From positions 1 to 19,384 of the forward strand of contig JAANXI010000043.1 in assembly GCA_018263365.1 (NCBI GenBank): DNA of 19,384 nucleotides, given 5' to 3'. Below the pieces are notes generated by a model, which did no database searches, was not told where the DNA came from, and was given only the letters and a program-made list of their open reading frames with translations. Source of the DNA: Fidelibacterota bacterium. GTDB taxonomy: Bacteria; Fidelibacterota; JAANXI01. Position numbers and translations under genes: made by a program. Of this stretch, positions 6,920 through 15,047 are shown piece by piece (position 1 is the first letter of the stretch; every line of letters begins with the position of its first letter).

Positions 6920-8359
6920 TTAATACGCCCTGGAGTAATACACCCAGTGCTTCGCCGGTTTACCGGACACCGGATCTTCGGCGCCGTCCTCGACTTCGGG
7001 GCCATCGAACGGAATGCACCGGATGGTGGCCCTGGTATCGTCTTTGACCTTTTCTTCGGTTTCCCCAGTGCCGTCCCACGGCGCCAGTACAAAGCCGCTG
7101 TCGTTATCAATAAATTCCCGCAGTTCATCGTAATCCGTAGTTGTAAGCGTATTATCTTCACGGAATTTCAAGGCGCGATCAAACATGGTCTGCTGGATGT
7201 CCTCCAGGATATCCGGTACGGTTGAAGTGACTTCATCCATGCTGAGGGTCGCTTTTTCTCGGGTCAGGCGCCGTACCAACACGGCCTGATCGTTCTCCAC
7301 ATCTCTGGGACCGATTTCAATGCGAAGTGGAACACCCTTCATTTCCCAGTCATTGAATTTGAATCCCGGCGTGACGGTCTCCCGATCGTCGACATGGACA
7401 CGCACATCTTTCTCCCGGAGAGGCGAGGCTATATTATCCACCGCCTCCATGACCTCGGCTTTCTGATCATCATTGCGCCAGATAGGCACGATAACGGCCT
7501 GATGCGGCGCCAGTTTCGGCGGCAGCACGAGTCCCTGATCGTCGCCGTGCGCCATAATCAGTGCGCCGACAAGTCTGGTACTCACTCCCCAGCTGGTTGC
7601 ATAAACGTATTCCAGTTCGTTGTTTTCGTTCTGGAACTGGACATCGAACGCTTTGGCAAAATTCTGTCCGAGATTGTGCGACGTACCTGACTGAAGTGCC
7701 TTTTTATCGCCCATCATCGCTTCGATAGTATAGGTATGTACCGCGCCGGCGAATTTTTCGCTCTCGCTCTTGATGCCGGTCAACACCGGAATCGCCATGT
7801 ACTCTTCGGCCATGGTGCGATAGACTTCCAGCATGCGGCGGGCCTCTTCTTCGGCTTCATCAAAAGTGGCGTGCGCTGTATGTCCTTCCTGCCAGAGAAA
7901 TTCAGTGGTTCGAAGAAACAGACGCGTCCGCATCTCCCAGCGTACGACATTCGCCCACTGATTAATCAGCAGCGGCAGATCGCGATACGAGCCGATCCAC
8001 TTCTGATACATGGACCAGATGATCGTCTCGGAAGTCGGCCGGACAACCAGCGGTTCATCCAGTTCTTTTCCGCCGCCATGTGTAACAACCGCCGTCTCGG
8101 GCGCAAAACCTTCAACGTGCTCGGCCTCTTTTTCAAGATAACTTTGGGGGATAAACATCGGAAAATACGCGTTCTGGTGACCGGTATCCTTGAACATCCG
8201 ATCTAACGTCTGCTGCAGACTTTCCCAGATGGAATATCCGTACGGCCGGATGACCATACAGCCCTTCACAGGGGAATAGTCGGCCAGCTCCGCTTTCTGC
8301 ACAACATCCGTGTACCAACGTGAGTAATTTTCGCTCTGTTTTGTTACACCTTTTGACAT
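6920..8359 (-). CDS. proS: Prolyl-tRNA synthetase (archaeal/eukaryote-like type)
   Basis: A cytoplasmic class II aminoacyl-tRNA synthetase that charges tRNA-Pro. 479 residues, the length of the short archaeal-type ProRS that lacks the bacterial editing insertion. Visible: VVRPTSET at 105-112, motif 2 (VVRWEMRTRLFLRTTEF, from 138), the GTSHNLGQNFAKAF proline-site loop (225-238), motif 3 around STRLVGALIMAHGD (260-273), an anticodon-binding domain from about 285, and a C-terminal domain ending in the typical VYYSRAY. That last domain usually binds zinc with four cysteines. Here only Cys448, of the conserved IRCIPFD strand, is left, so the metal site appears to be lost. The ATG at 8359 follows AAGGA at 9 bases. 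It has its own promoter (8416-8444) and terminator. Confidence 0.97.
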   Translation of the reverse strand: MSKGVTKQSENYSRWYTDVVQKAELADYSPVKGCMVIRPYGYSIWESLQQTLDRMFKDTGHQNAYFPMFIPQSYLEKEAEHVEGFAPETAVVTHGGGKELDEPLVVRPTSETIIWSMYQKWIGSYRDLPLLINQWANVVRWEMRTRLFLRTTEFLWQEGHTAHATFDEAEEEARRMLEVYRTMAEEYMAIPVLTGIKSESEKFAGAVHTYTIEAMMGDKKALQSGTSHNLGQNFAKAFDVQFQNENNELEYVYATSWGVSTRLVGALIMAHGDDQGLVLPPKLAPHQAVIVPIWRNDDQKAEVMEAVDNIASPLREKDVRVHVDDRETVTPGFKFNDWEMKGVPLRIEIGPRDVENDQAVLVRRLTREKATLSMDEVTSTVPDILEDIQQTMFDRALKFREDNTLTTTDYDELREFIDNDSGFVLAPWDGTGETEEKVKDDTRATIRCIPFDGPEVEDGAEDPVSGKPAKHWVYYSRAY

Positions 8360-8415
8360 ACCACTACATCCTTGCGTTATAATTCATCTGATCATCTTAA
8401 AATTTACGAATGAGT

Positions 8416-8444
8416 AGTTTAGAGAACCGGTGGAAGAATGTCAA
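8416..8444 (-). promoter_or_regulatory. Sigma70-like promoter of proS
   Basis: On the minus strand a perfect -35 TTGACA (8444-8439), a 17-base spacer and TAAACT (8421-8416, 4 of 6 consensus) are followed by a leader of about 50 bases to the proS ATG. The predicted start of transcription is near 8409. Confidence 0.6.
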
Positions 8445-8470
8445 AGCCGGATGTTCGGCAAACCTGTTCT

Positions 8471-9148
8471 TTATTGCATATAACCGATGGTATCGAACGG
8501 ATTGACCAATGTGGTTGCAATATTGTTCAGGTGACTGCCCAGGCGTTTCAGATAGCGCGCATACAGGGCGATAGCGGCCGCACGGGATGGCGAATCGAAA
8601 TCGGTGATTTCTCCGGAGATAATCCCGTTCACGATGGCATCGGACTTTTTGGAAATCTCGTATTTATAGCGCGCCTTCAACTCTTTGGCAAGTTCGATAT
8701 CCTGATTCTGAATCGCCACGATAGTTTTCTCATAGCGATCGTGGACCTCTTTCTCCATAGTGTATAAATCCTCGGAGATCTCCTCGGTAATAATTGTGTT
8801 CGGATGATTGATCGCTAGATCCACGATATTCTTGGCATAATCTCCGAGGCGTTCAATGTCTACCACCATGTTTATCAGGATCAAACCGTTGGGGAGATCC
8901 GACTGGTCTTCGGTCACCGAATAATGCGTTAAGACCTTACGCCGGACCTCCCGCTGGAAGGTATTGATTTCGGAATCCCGCTGCTTCAGGGCCCGCAACT
9001 TTTCGATGTTCCGATCCTCGCGGAGGTGCTTCACCGCCTCAACAAACATATCTTTGGACAGCACCAGCATATCATTGGAATCGGCCCAGGCCTGCGCCAG
9101 CAGATCCTCAGTACTCAACAGTTTTAGTATATCTTTAAAAAATGACAT
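8471..9148 (-). CDS. PhoU-like (DUF47/PhoU-domain) protein
   Basis: An all-helical cytoplasmic protein of 225 residues, the length of one complete PhoU (two three-helix bundles). The metal-binding helix signature of the first bundle is VDIERLGDYAKNI (E99, D103); the second bundle has the related but weaker RYLKRLGSHLNNI (198-210), where Ser and His replace acidic residues. PhoU proteins damp phosphate import, either through PhoR/PstB or, when next to a Na/Pi transporter, presumably through that transporter. The ATG at 9148 lies 4 bases after the symporter stop, and its GAGG ribosome-binding site overlaps that stop, pointing to translational coupling. There is no pst or phoR gene in the window, so it is better named PhoU-like than phoU. 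Confidence 0.88.
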   Translation of the reverse strand: MSFFKDILKLLSTEDLLAQAWADSNDMLVLSKDMFVEAVKHLREDRNIEKLRALKQRDSEINTFQREVRRKVLTHYSVTEDQSDLPNGLILINMVVDIERLGDYAKNIVDLAINHPNTIITEEISEDLYTMEKEVHDRYEKTIVAIQNQDIELAKELKARYKYEISKKSDAIVNGIISGEITDFDSPSRAAAIALYARYLKRLGSHLNNIATTLVNPFDTIGYMQ

Positions 9149-9152
9149 GACT

Positions 9153-10301
9153 TTACCTCAGTATTACAATTAAGGTTAATGGTAATATGAAGAACGCCAC
9201 CACCACATAGACAAACGGAAAAATCCGGTTTTTAACCGTGACGGCGGCGAACCACTTAGCTACTTTAATCGGCACACGCCGGATGGCCGGGATCGGCCAG
9301 ATAATTCCGATGCCGAAAATATTAAATAATAGGTGAGCAAATGCCACCGCCAACGGAGCATGCGTCCCGGTTGCCAAACTGGCAAGCAACGCAGTAAACG
9401 TTGTCCCGATGTTCGACCCTAAAGTATACGGAAAAATTTGGCGCAGAGTCAATATGCCAGCGCCGGCGAGTGGGATAACCAACGATGTGGTAATGGAACT
9501 GCTCTGTACTAAAATTGTGATAGCCACACCGAACAGTAGTGCGCGAATGTCTGTCTTAAATATATGTGTATCAAAAAAGTTCTCCAGGCGCGTTATCACC
9601 AGGCTCCGGATGAGCCGGGTCAGCGATCGCAGCGAAAAGAACAATAATAGCACTGCCAGAATTGCCAGGACAACATTCGGATTGATGATGTTCTGCGCAG
9701 CGGTCACATTTTCCATCAGGTGCACGACCGGTTTGGTCGCCGCCTTGATCGGGCTTTTAAAAGTTATGGAATCCGCTCCCACAAACAGATTGGTCAATAT
9801 GTTCGCACTCTTGCTGATCACACCGGTATACACCTCCAGTGGGAACAACAGCAACACAGCGATAAAATTAAAAAAATCGTGCACAATCGATGCTGCGAAG
9901 GCCCGCTGAAACTCCTGTTTATGCGTAATGTGTCCCAGCGATACAATGGTATTGGTAATGCTGGTGCCGATGTTGGCGCCCATAATAATCGGTACAGCCG
10001 CTGCCACGGCTATTTTCGGGTCGGCTCCAAACGTGCCTGCCGCAACCATGCCCACTACGAGCGAGGTAGTGGTCGAAGAACTCTGAATCAAACTCGTGGC
10101 TAGAATACCAATGACCAGGCCGATCACCGGTCCCGCAGTGGAATGAAGTAATGCGGTAGCCATCTCTTTTCCCATGCCCTTGAACGCGGTGCCGATCATA
10201 CCAATGGACACGAGAAATATGTAGAGCACCGCTACAACCGCCGCGGCTTTGAGCCAGTTAAGCCATTGTTTTTGTGCGGATTTTGACGTAAGTCCGTCCA
10301 T
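9153..10301 (-). CDS. Na+/phosphate symporter, NptA/PNaS family
   Basis: An inner-membrane sodium-coupled phosphate transporter of 382 residues. The family hallmark is an internal inverted duplication, each half with a QSSS motif: LIQSSSTTTS (71-80) and LVQSSSITTS (264-273). Each half is followed by a GxNIGT loop, GANIGTSITN (108-117) and GSNIGTTFTA (295-304). About eight or nine hydrophobic membrane segments can be seen, and a soluble linker lies at 165-205. The frame is open to a TTG at 10361, but those 20 extra residues look unlike the family and have no ribosome-binding site. The ATG at 10301 has GGA at 9 bases and starts just before the first amphipathic segment, so it is preferred. It forms an operon with the PhoU-like gene; the C-terminal PhoU domain often fused to this family is here a separate protein. 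Confidence 0.93.
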   Translation of the reverse strand: MDGLTSKSAQKQWLNWLKAAAVVAVLYIFLVSIGMIGTAFKGMGKEMATALLHSTAGPVIGLVIGILATSLIQSSSTTTSLVVGMVAAGTFGADPKIAVAAAVPIIMGANIGTSITNTIVSLGHITHKQEFQRAFAASIVHDFFNFIAVLLLFPLEVYTGVISKSANILTNLFVGADSITFKSPIKAATKPVVHLMENVTAAQNIINPNVVLAILAVLLLFFSLRSLTRLIRSLVITRLENFFDTHIFKTDIRALLFGVAITILVQSSSITTSLVIPLAGAGILTLRQIFPYTLGSNIGTTFTALLASLATGTHAPLAVAFAHLLFNIFGIGIIWPIPAIRRVPIKVAKWFAAVTVKNRIFPFVYVVVAFFILPLTLIVILR

Positions 10302-10647
10302 ATCTACAAATCCAATCTGTTCACCAAAGTCGGATGAAAAAGTGTAACGTATAAATGCCAATGCTTAAAATTGTTTAAGAAAAAACTACGGTATGGGAGC
10401 TGCATTATCGTAAGCTAAATCCGTTCTGAATTTTTACTATTGTACCATGATAGCCGAATGTCAATCATACAACGAGGACACAGAATTCACAAACAGTTTG
10501 TAAAAAAATTGTGCAGGAATAGTGAACAGTTAATGAACGCACCAGCGGAAGAGCGACGAAAAAATTTAATTTGGATAACGGTTTTGCGAAAGAGCATCCA
10601 ATCATTATATTCATTCGCTGAATGCCAACGAAAGGAGTCTGTTGTTC
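10302..10647. other. Divergent intergenic region between the symporter and topA
   Basis: AT-rich DNA that must hold the promoters of both divergent operons. A good candidate is seen for topA (10584-10611); none is clear for the symporter. A small ACAAA-CAG-TTTGT hairpin lies near 10486-10500. The 77-codon frame at 10440-10673 spans the topA promoter and ribosome-binding site and is not regarded as a gene. Confidence 0.55.
10584..10611 (+). promoter_or_regulatory. Sigma70-like promoter of topA-glyS
   Basis: TTGCGA (10584-10589), a 16-base spacer and TATATT (10606-10611, 5 of 6 consensus) precede topA by about 37 bases, predicting a leader of roughly 30 bases that includes AAGGAG at 10632-10637. 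Confidence 0.5.
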
Positions 10648-12900
10648 ATGGCGAAAAACTTATTAATTGTTGAATCGCCGTCCAAAGCGAAAACGCTGAA
10701 GAAATATTTAGGCAAAGATTACGATGTCAAATCCTCGGTGGGGCACATCCGTGACCTGCCGCCGAAGAATCTCGGCATCGATATAGAAAATAACTTTGAG
10801 CCGACCTATCAAACCATCCGCGGCAAGGGCAAGATTATCAAAAAACTGAAGAGCGCCGCCCAAAAATCCCAGCGGATTTACCTTGGTACGGATCCCGACC
10901 GCGAGGGCGAAGCCATTGCCTGGCATATCGCGCAAATTCTGAACGGAAAAAACGCAAAAGAGATCAACCGGGTGCTGTTCCATGAAATTACGAAGTCCGG
11001 CGTAAAAAACGGCCTGGCCAACCCGCATTCCATCGATGACAATCTCGTCAACGCCCAGCAGGCGCGGCGGATTCTGGATCGCATCGTCGGCTACCAGGTG
11101 AGTCCCTTTCTCTGGAAAACATTATACCGGGGATTGAGCGCCGGACGCGTGCAGTCCGTGGCGCTGCGCATCATTGTGGAGCGCGAACGGGAAATCGAGG
11201 CATTCGTCCCGGACGAATACTGGTCACTCCATGCTCATCTCGAAGGGAAAAATTCCGGCGCGTTTGTGGCAGATCTGCACAAGGTCGACGGTGACAATCC
11301 AGAGATCGGGAGCGAAGAATCGGTCAATGAAATCATCTCTACGCTGAATGAACGGGATTTTGTTGTCGACTCCATCAAAAAGAAAACAGTCTCCCGCAAG
11401 CCGTATCCGCCGTACACCACGAGTACACTCCAGCAGGATGCCGCATACAAGCTCGGCTTTTCGCCGAAGAAGACCATGTCTTTGGCGCAGCGTCTGTACG
11501 AAGGCGTGGATGTCGGCGGCGAGACCGTGGGGCTTATCACCTATATGCGTACGGACTCCACGCGGCTTGCCAATGAGGCGCTGGCCGGCTCCAGAGATGC
11601 GGTGAAGCGGTGGGCCGGGGACAAATATCTTCCAAAAAGTCCGCGCAAATATGCCAGCAAAAAAAGCCAGGTACAGGACGCACACGAAGCGATTCGCCCG
11701 ACCCAGTGGAACCTGCCGCCGGCGAAGGTAAAGGGGCAACTTCCCAGAGATCATTTTAAGCTGTACACACTCATCTGGTACCGCCTGCTCGGCTCGCAGA
11801 TGTCCACGGCGAAATACGCCCGCACGACTATTGACATCTCTGCCGGGGACGAATATAAGTTCCGCTGCTCCGGATCAATTTTGAAGTTCGACGGTTACCT
11901 GAAGGCGTACAAACAGATGCCCAACGGATACGGGGAAGACAAGGACAGCGAAGTCCCGGAGAATATCGAAGAGGACGAAGTCCTCTCGCTGAAAGAGTTG
12001 CAGCCGGAGCAACACTTCACCAAACCACCGGCGCACTACAACGAGAGCAGCCTCATCAAAGAACTGGACAATCAGGGCATAGGCCGGCCGAGCACCTACT
12101 CGCAGATTATTACTACATTATATGATCGCGAATACGTGAAGCGCGACGGCAAGCATCTGCTGCCCACGGAATTGGGTTTCACTGTCAACGATGTGCTTGT
12201 GAAACATTTTCCGAAGATCTTCAATACCAGGTTCACTGCCCAGATGGAAGACGAACTCGACAAAATTGAAGAAGGCAAAGATCAGTGGGTGGACGTGGTG
12301 CAGGATTTTTACAAACCGTTCAAAAAGTCACTGGATGCGGTTCAGAGTAAGAGCAAGGACATTAAGAAATCGCTGCAGGAAGATACCGGAGAAAAATGTG
12401 AGAAATGCGGCCGGGAGATGGTCATCAAATGGGGTCGGAACGGAAAATTTCTGGCCTGCAGCGGATTCCCGGAATGCAAAAACACCAAGCCGCTAGAAGA
12501 AATCGACGGACCGGAAGAAACCGACGAGAAGTGTGAGAAATGCGGTTCAACTATGGTCATCAAGTCCGGGCGATACGGACGATTTATGGCCTGCAGCAAT
12601 TACCCGGACTGCAAAAATACCAAGCCGATTCCGCTAGGCATGAAGTGCCCGGAAGACGGCGGGGAAATTGTGGAGCGGCAGTCCCGCAAAGGGAAAATAT
12701 TCTACGGTTGTTCCAACTATCCGGACTGTAAATTTGCCGTATGGGACAAGCCGGTGGATCACGGTTGCCCGAACTGCGAAGCCGAATTTTTAGTACAGAA
12801 AAACACCAAGTCGAAGGGCGAATTTCTGAAGTGCGTAAACTGTAAAGCCGAAATGTCGATGGATATACTGGAAGAGAGAGCCTCCGAAGGATCAGAGTAA
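10648..12900 (+). CDS. topA: DNA topoisomerase I (type IA)
   Basis: It relaxes negatively supercoiled DNA by transient single-strand cleavage. 750 residues. The Toprim domain (about 4-145) shows Glu9 in LLIVESPSKAK and the acidic triad in TDPDREGEA (81-89). The catalytic tyrosine is Tyr299 in LITYMRTDST. SAGRVQSVALR (164-174) and HEAIRPT (346-352) are also conserved. The C-terminus carries a series of topoisomerase zinc ribbons: Cys584/587/604/610 and Cys629/632/649/655 are complete; the third, CPEDGG (from Cys667), lacks one cysteine; and a last one is CPNC...CVNC (707-732). The ATG at 10648 is chosen over the in-frame TTG at 10642 because AAGGAG lies 10 bases upstream of it and only 4 from the TTG. 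The stop codon directly touches the glyS ATG. Confidence 0.97.
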   Translation: MAKNLLIVESPSKAKTLKKYLGKDYDVKSSVGHIRDLPPKNLGIDIENNFEPTYQTIRGKGKIIKKLKSAAQKSQRIYLGTDPDREGEAIAWHIAQILNGKNAKEINRVLFHEITKSGVKNGLANPHSIDDNLVNAQQARRILDRIVGYQVSPFLWKTLYRGLSAGRVQSVALRIIVEREREIEAFVPDEYWSLHAHLEGKNSGAFVADLHKVDGDNPEIGSEESVNEIISTLNERDFVVDSIKKKTVSRKPYPPYTTSTLQQDAAYKLGFSPKKTMSLAQRLYEGVDVGGETVGLITYMRTDSTRLANEALAGSRDAVKRWAGDKYLPKSPRKYASKKSQVQDAHEAIRPTQWNLPPAKVKGQLPRDHFKLYTLIWYRLLGSQMSTAKYARTTIDISAGDEYKFRCSGSILKFDGYLKAYKQMPNGYGEDKDSEVPENIEEDEVLSLKELQPEQHFTKPPAHYNESSLIKELDNQGIGRPSTYSQIITTLYDREYVKRDGKHLLPTELGFTVNDVLVKHFPKIFNTRFTAQMEDELDKIEEGKDQWVDVVQDFYKPFKKSLDAVQSKSKDIKKSLQEDTGEKCEKCGREMVIKWGRNGKFLACSGFPECKNTKPLEEIDGPEETDEKCEKCGSTMVIKSGRYGRFMACSNYPDCKNTKPIPLGMKCPEDGGEIVERQSRKGKIFYGCSNYPDCKFAVWDKPVDHGCPNCEAEFLVQKNTKSKGEFLKCVNCKAEMSMDILEERASEGSE

Positions 12901-14343
12901 ATGTCGAAACACCTAGAGAATCTGGAACCGCTCGTTGCGCTGAGCAAGCGCCGCGGATTTATTTATCAGAGCAGCGAAATCTATGGCGGACTGAACAGCA
13001 CATGGGATTACGGGCCGCTGGGCGTTGAACTCAAGCGCAACGTGAAAGATGAGTGGTGGCACGATATCGTCACCACCCGCGAGGATGTCGTCGGCCTGGA
13101 CGCCAGCATCCTGATGCACTCGAAAGTCTGGGAAGCGTCCGGGCACGTGGCCGGCTTCAACGACCCGCTCATCGATAACAAGACCAGCAAGGCCCGATTT
13201 CGCGCCGACCATCTGATTGAGCAGCATATCAAAAACCTCCGTGACAAGGGCAAAGATGATGAGGCGGATCGGGTGACTGCGGAGCTAGAAAAAGCCATTA
13301 ATGACACGGAAGCGCTCTACGATATTATCATGAAGGAAGAGATCCGCGATCCCGTTGGTGGCACGACGGACTGGACGAAAGTTCGCCAGTTCAATCTGAT
13401 GTTCAAAACCCATTTGGGTCCCACAGAAGATTCGGCTAGCCAGGTCTATCTGCGGCCGGAGACGGCTCAGGGCATCTTTGTAAATTTCGATAATATCACA
13501 TCGACAACCCGTGTAAAACTGCCGTTCGGCATTGCACAGATTGGGAAGGCGTTTCGAAACGAGGTGACCACCGGTAACTTTATCTTCCGCTCCCGGGAAT
13601 TCGAGCAGATGGAAATAGAATTTTTCGTGTATCCGGATGAAACAAAGCCGCATTTTGATGAGTGGGTGCAATCCAGGTTCGACTGGTACGTGAGCCTCGG
13701 TATCAGGGAAGAAAAATTGCGGCTGCGTCCGCACGGCAAAGATGAACTGGCGCACTACGCCTCAGTCTGCCAGGACGTGGAATACGAGTTTCCCTTTGGC
13801 TGGTCCGAACTGGAAGGCATCGCCGACCGTGGCACCTATGATCTGGACCGGCACCAGGAATTCAGCGGCAAAAAACTGACCTACTTCGACCAGCCCAACA
13901 ACGAGCACATCACTCCGGCCGTGGTGGAAGCATCCGCCGGTGTGGACCGGACAGTTCTTACCATCCTGGCAGATGCTTACTGGGAAGACGAGGAGAACGA
14001 CCGGACCGTCCTGCAGCTCTCGCCGAAAATCGCGCCGACGAAGGTTGCGATCTTCCCGCTGTTCAAGAAACAAGGTATGCCGGAGATGGCGCGCAACATT
14101 TACGACGATCTGCATACGCATTTTGCCACATTTTACGATGGCGGCGGTTCTATCGGCAAGCGCTATCGCCGCCAGGATGAAGCCGGGACGCCATATTGCA
14201 TCACCGTGGACCACGATTCCGTGGAAGACGGAACGGTCACTATCCGCGACCGCGACACCTTGGACCAGATACGCGTCTCCGCGGATCAGTTGGTGGATGT
14301 GCTGGATGAGAAACTGCAGCAGACCGAGGTGGAACTGGAGTAG
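12901..14343 (+). CDS. glyS: Glycyl-tRNA synthetase, single-chain alpha2 type
   Basis: A cytoplasmic class II synthetase charging tRNA-Gly. 480 residues, the homodimeric type and not the alpha2beta2 glyQ/glyS type. Motifs seen: FIYQSSEIYGG (20-30) and TWDYGPLGVELK at the start, LRPETAQGIFVNF (184-196), motif 2 in AFRNEV (R219, E221) followed by FIFRSREFEQME, motif 3 in ASAGVDRTVL (R350), and a C-terminal anticodon-binding domain from about 378 (IAPTKVAIFPL). The ATG follows the topA stop with no spacing, so translation is probably coupled; the only purine-rich ribosome-binding sequence lies inside the topA 3' end (GAAGGATC). This type is often called glyS or glyQS. Confidence 0.97.
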   Translation: MSKHLENLEPLVALSKRRGFIYQSSEIYGGLNSTWDYGPLGVELKRNVKDEWWHDIVTTREDVVGLDASILMHSKVWEASGHVAGFNDPLIDNKTSKARFRADHLIEQHIKNLRDKGKDDEADRVTAELEKAINDTEALYDIIMKEEIRDPVGGTTDWTKVRQFNLMFKTHLGPTEDSASQVYLRPETAQGIFVNFDNITSTTRVKLPFGIAQIGKAFRNEVTTGNFIFRSREFEQMEIEFFVYPDETKPHFDEWVQSRFDWYVSLGIREEKLRLRPHGKDELAHYASVCQDVEYEFPFGWSELEGIADRGTYDLDRHQEFSGKKLTYFDQPNNEHITPAVVEASAGVDRTVLTILADAYWEDEENDRTVLQLSPKIAPTKVAIFPLFKKQGMPEMARNIYDDLHTHFATFYDGGGSIGKRYRRQDEAGTPYCITVDHDSVEDGTVTIRDRDTLDQIRVSADQLVDVLDEKLQQTEVELE

Positions 14344-14350
14344 GGCTGGG

Positions 14351-14369
14351 GAGGAAGGTACTCTTCCTC
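14351..14369 (+). terminator. Hairpin just past glyS
   Basis: GAGGAAG (14351-14357), loop GTACT, CTTCCTC (14363-14369), then TTTG. A 7-bp GC-containing stem 7 bases after the stop codon with a short T-rich tail; a possible first terminator of the topA-glyS operon. Confidence 0.45.
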
Positions 14370-14393
14370 TTTGAAAGATTCCAAGGCAGAACT

Positions 14394-14426
14394 AAAGATG
14401 CCATTTTTCCGAAAGATGGCATCTTT
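14394..14426 (+). terminator. Long hairpin past glyS (probable terminator)
   Basis: AAAGATGCCAT pairs with ATGGCATCTTT, and the stem can extend inward with a U-G and three A-U pairs to a CCG loop, giving about 15 bp. The stem ends in CTTT, followed by GATT rather than a long T run. It would work from either strand. The proS terminator carries the same AAAGATGCC...CGGAAAGAT-like words, so the two are probably copies of one repeat. Confidence 0.55.
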
Positions 14427-14446
14427 GATTACTTACTTTCCAAAGA

Positions 14447-14566
14447 TCAGTCATTTCGAGTGAAACGAAGTGAAGTCGAGAATTCTCTTTTTTTCTCTGC
14501 CTGAAGGATAAGAATAACGAGATTTCTCCACTCACCTGTTAAAACAGGTTCGGTCGAAATGACTGA
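14447..14566. repeat. MITE-like inverted-repeat element
   Basis: A 120-bp unit bounded by perfect 13-bp terminal inverted repeats, TCAGTCATTTCGA (14447-14459) and TCGAAATGACTGA (14554-14566). Inside are further imperfectly paired words (GTGAAGTCGAGAATTCTC against GAGATTTCTCCAC) and a small hairpin ACCTGT-TAAA-ACAGGT at about 14534-14549. It has no coding capacity. GTCATTTCGA...TCGAAATGAC palindromes are a commonly seen intergenic repeat type in bacterial genomes (general knowledge). I see no clear target-site duplication. Confidence 0.75.
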
Positions 14567-14577
14567 CCTAATTAAGG

Positions 14578-14593
14578 CCTAAATTAAGCGATT
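14578..14593. repeat. CCTAAATT motif, copy 1
   Basis: CCTAAATTAAGCGATT matches 15 of 16 bases with 19273-19288. The right-edge copy is the breakpoint of the kinase gene, so this may be a solo end of the same mobile element. Confidence 0.5.
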
Positions 14594-14666
14594 TTGAGCG
14601 GAGCGGGGACGATCAGAATTACGTCCATTTTTGGTAGATAATTTTAACCTGAAAAATTATGAAAAC

Positions 14667-14966
14667 TCAGGCATCCGCCGGTGCTTCTTCTATTCCTTCC
14701 TCAATCAGCCGGTCCAATTCGCCGCTCTGTTCCAATGCTCGCAATTCGTTGAACCCGCCGATGGGTTCGCCGTGGATAAGTATTTGGGGTACAGTACGCT
14801 GGCCGGTCAGGTTCACGAGAAATTCCCGGAAATCGGATCGCTTAGTTAAATCGACGGCTTCGTAGTCGATGCCTTTTTCATCGAGTAATCGTTTTGCGCC
14901 ATGACAATAGGAGCAAAACACGGTGGTATAGACGGTAACCGGCTTTTTTGATTGTGTTTCAGTCAT
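14667..14966 (-). CDS. Glutaredoxin, class I dithiol (GrxC-like)
   Basis: A small cytoplasmic thiol-disulfide oxidoreductase that uses glutathione. 99 residues. The redox site is CSYC, preceded by the strand VTVYTTVF; TVPQI with the cis-proline and GGFNEL, which bind glutathione, follow in the normal order. An acidic tail ends the protein. The ATG at 14966 is used; a TTG directly before it is in frame but less likely. AGGG lies 9 bases upstream. It is transcribed in the same direction as rlmN, 81 bases behind it, and could be read from the rlmN transcript or from its own promoter. It has the conserved elements of a dithiol glutaredoxin and no sign of a monothiol CGFS site. Confidence 0.94.
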   Translation of the reverse strand: MTETQSKKPVTVYTTVFCSYCHGAKRLLDEKGIDYEAVDLTKRSDFREFLVNLTGQRTVPQILIHGEPIGGFNELRALEQSGELDRLIEEGIEEAPADA

Positions 14967-15047
14967 CAATAGTACCCTGTTTATTCAATTCTCTATCCGA
15001 TGGAATTTACCAACCTCAATAGATCAACTATGTGTGATATATTACAA

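Larger units (their letters stand above)
14344..14666. other. Intergenic region with terminator hairpins and mobile-type repeats
   Basis: No gene seen. It holds two hairpins after glyS (14351-14369, 14394-14426), the 120-bp inverted-repeat element (14447-14566), and a copy of a CCTAAATT motif (14578-14593) also found at the right edge of the window. glyS and grx converge on this region. Confidence 0.6.

Noticed and set aside
8446..8459. GCCG-N6-CGGC hairpin after the PhoU-like gene as a terminator
   Set aside because: The stem is only 4 bp, there is no proper T run, and it touches the -35 element of proS.
10440..10673. A 77-codon plus-strand frame before topA
   Set aside because: It spans the probable topA promoter, ribosome-binding site and start codon and shows no family likeness.
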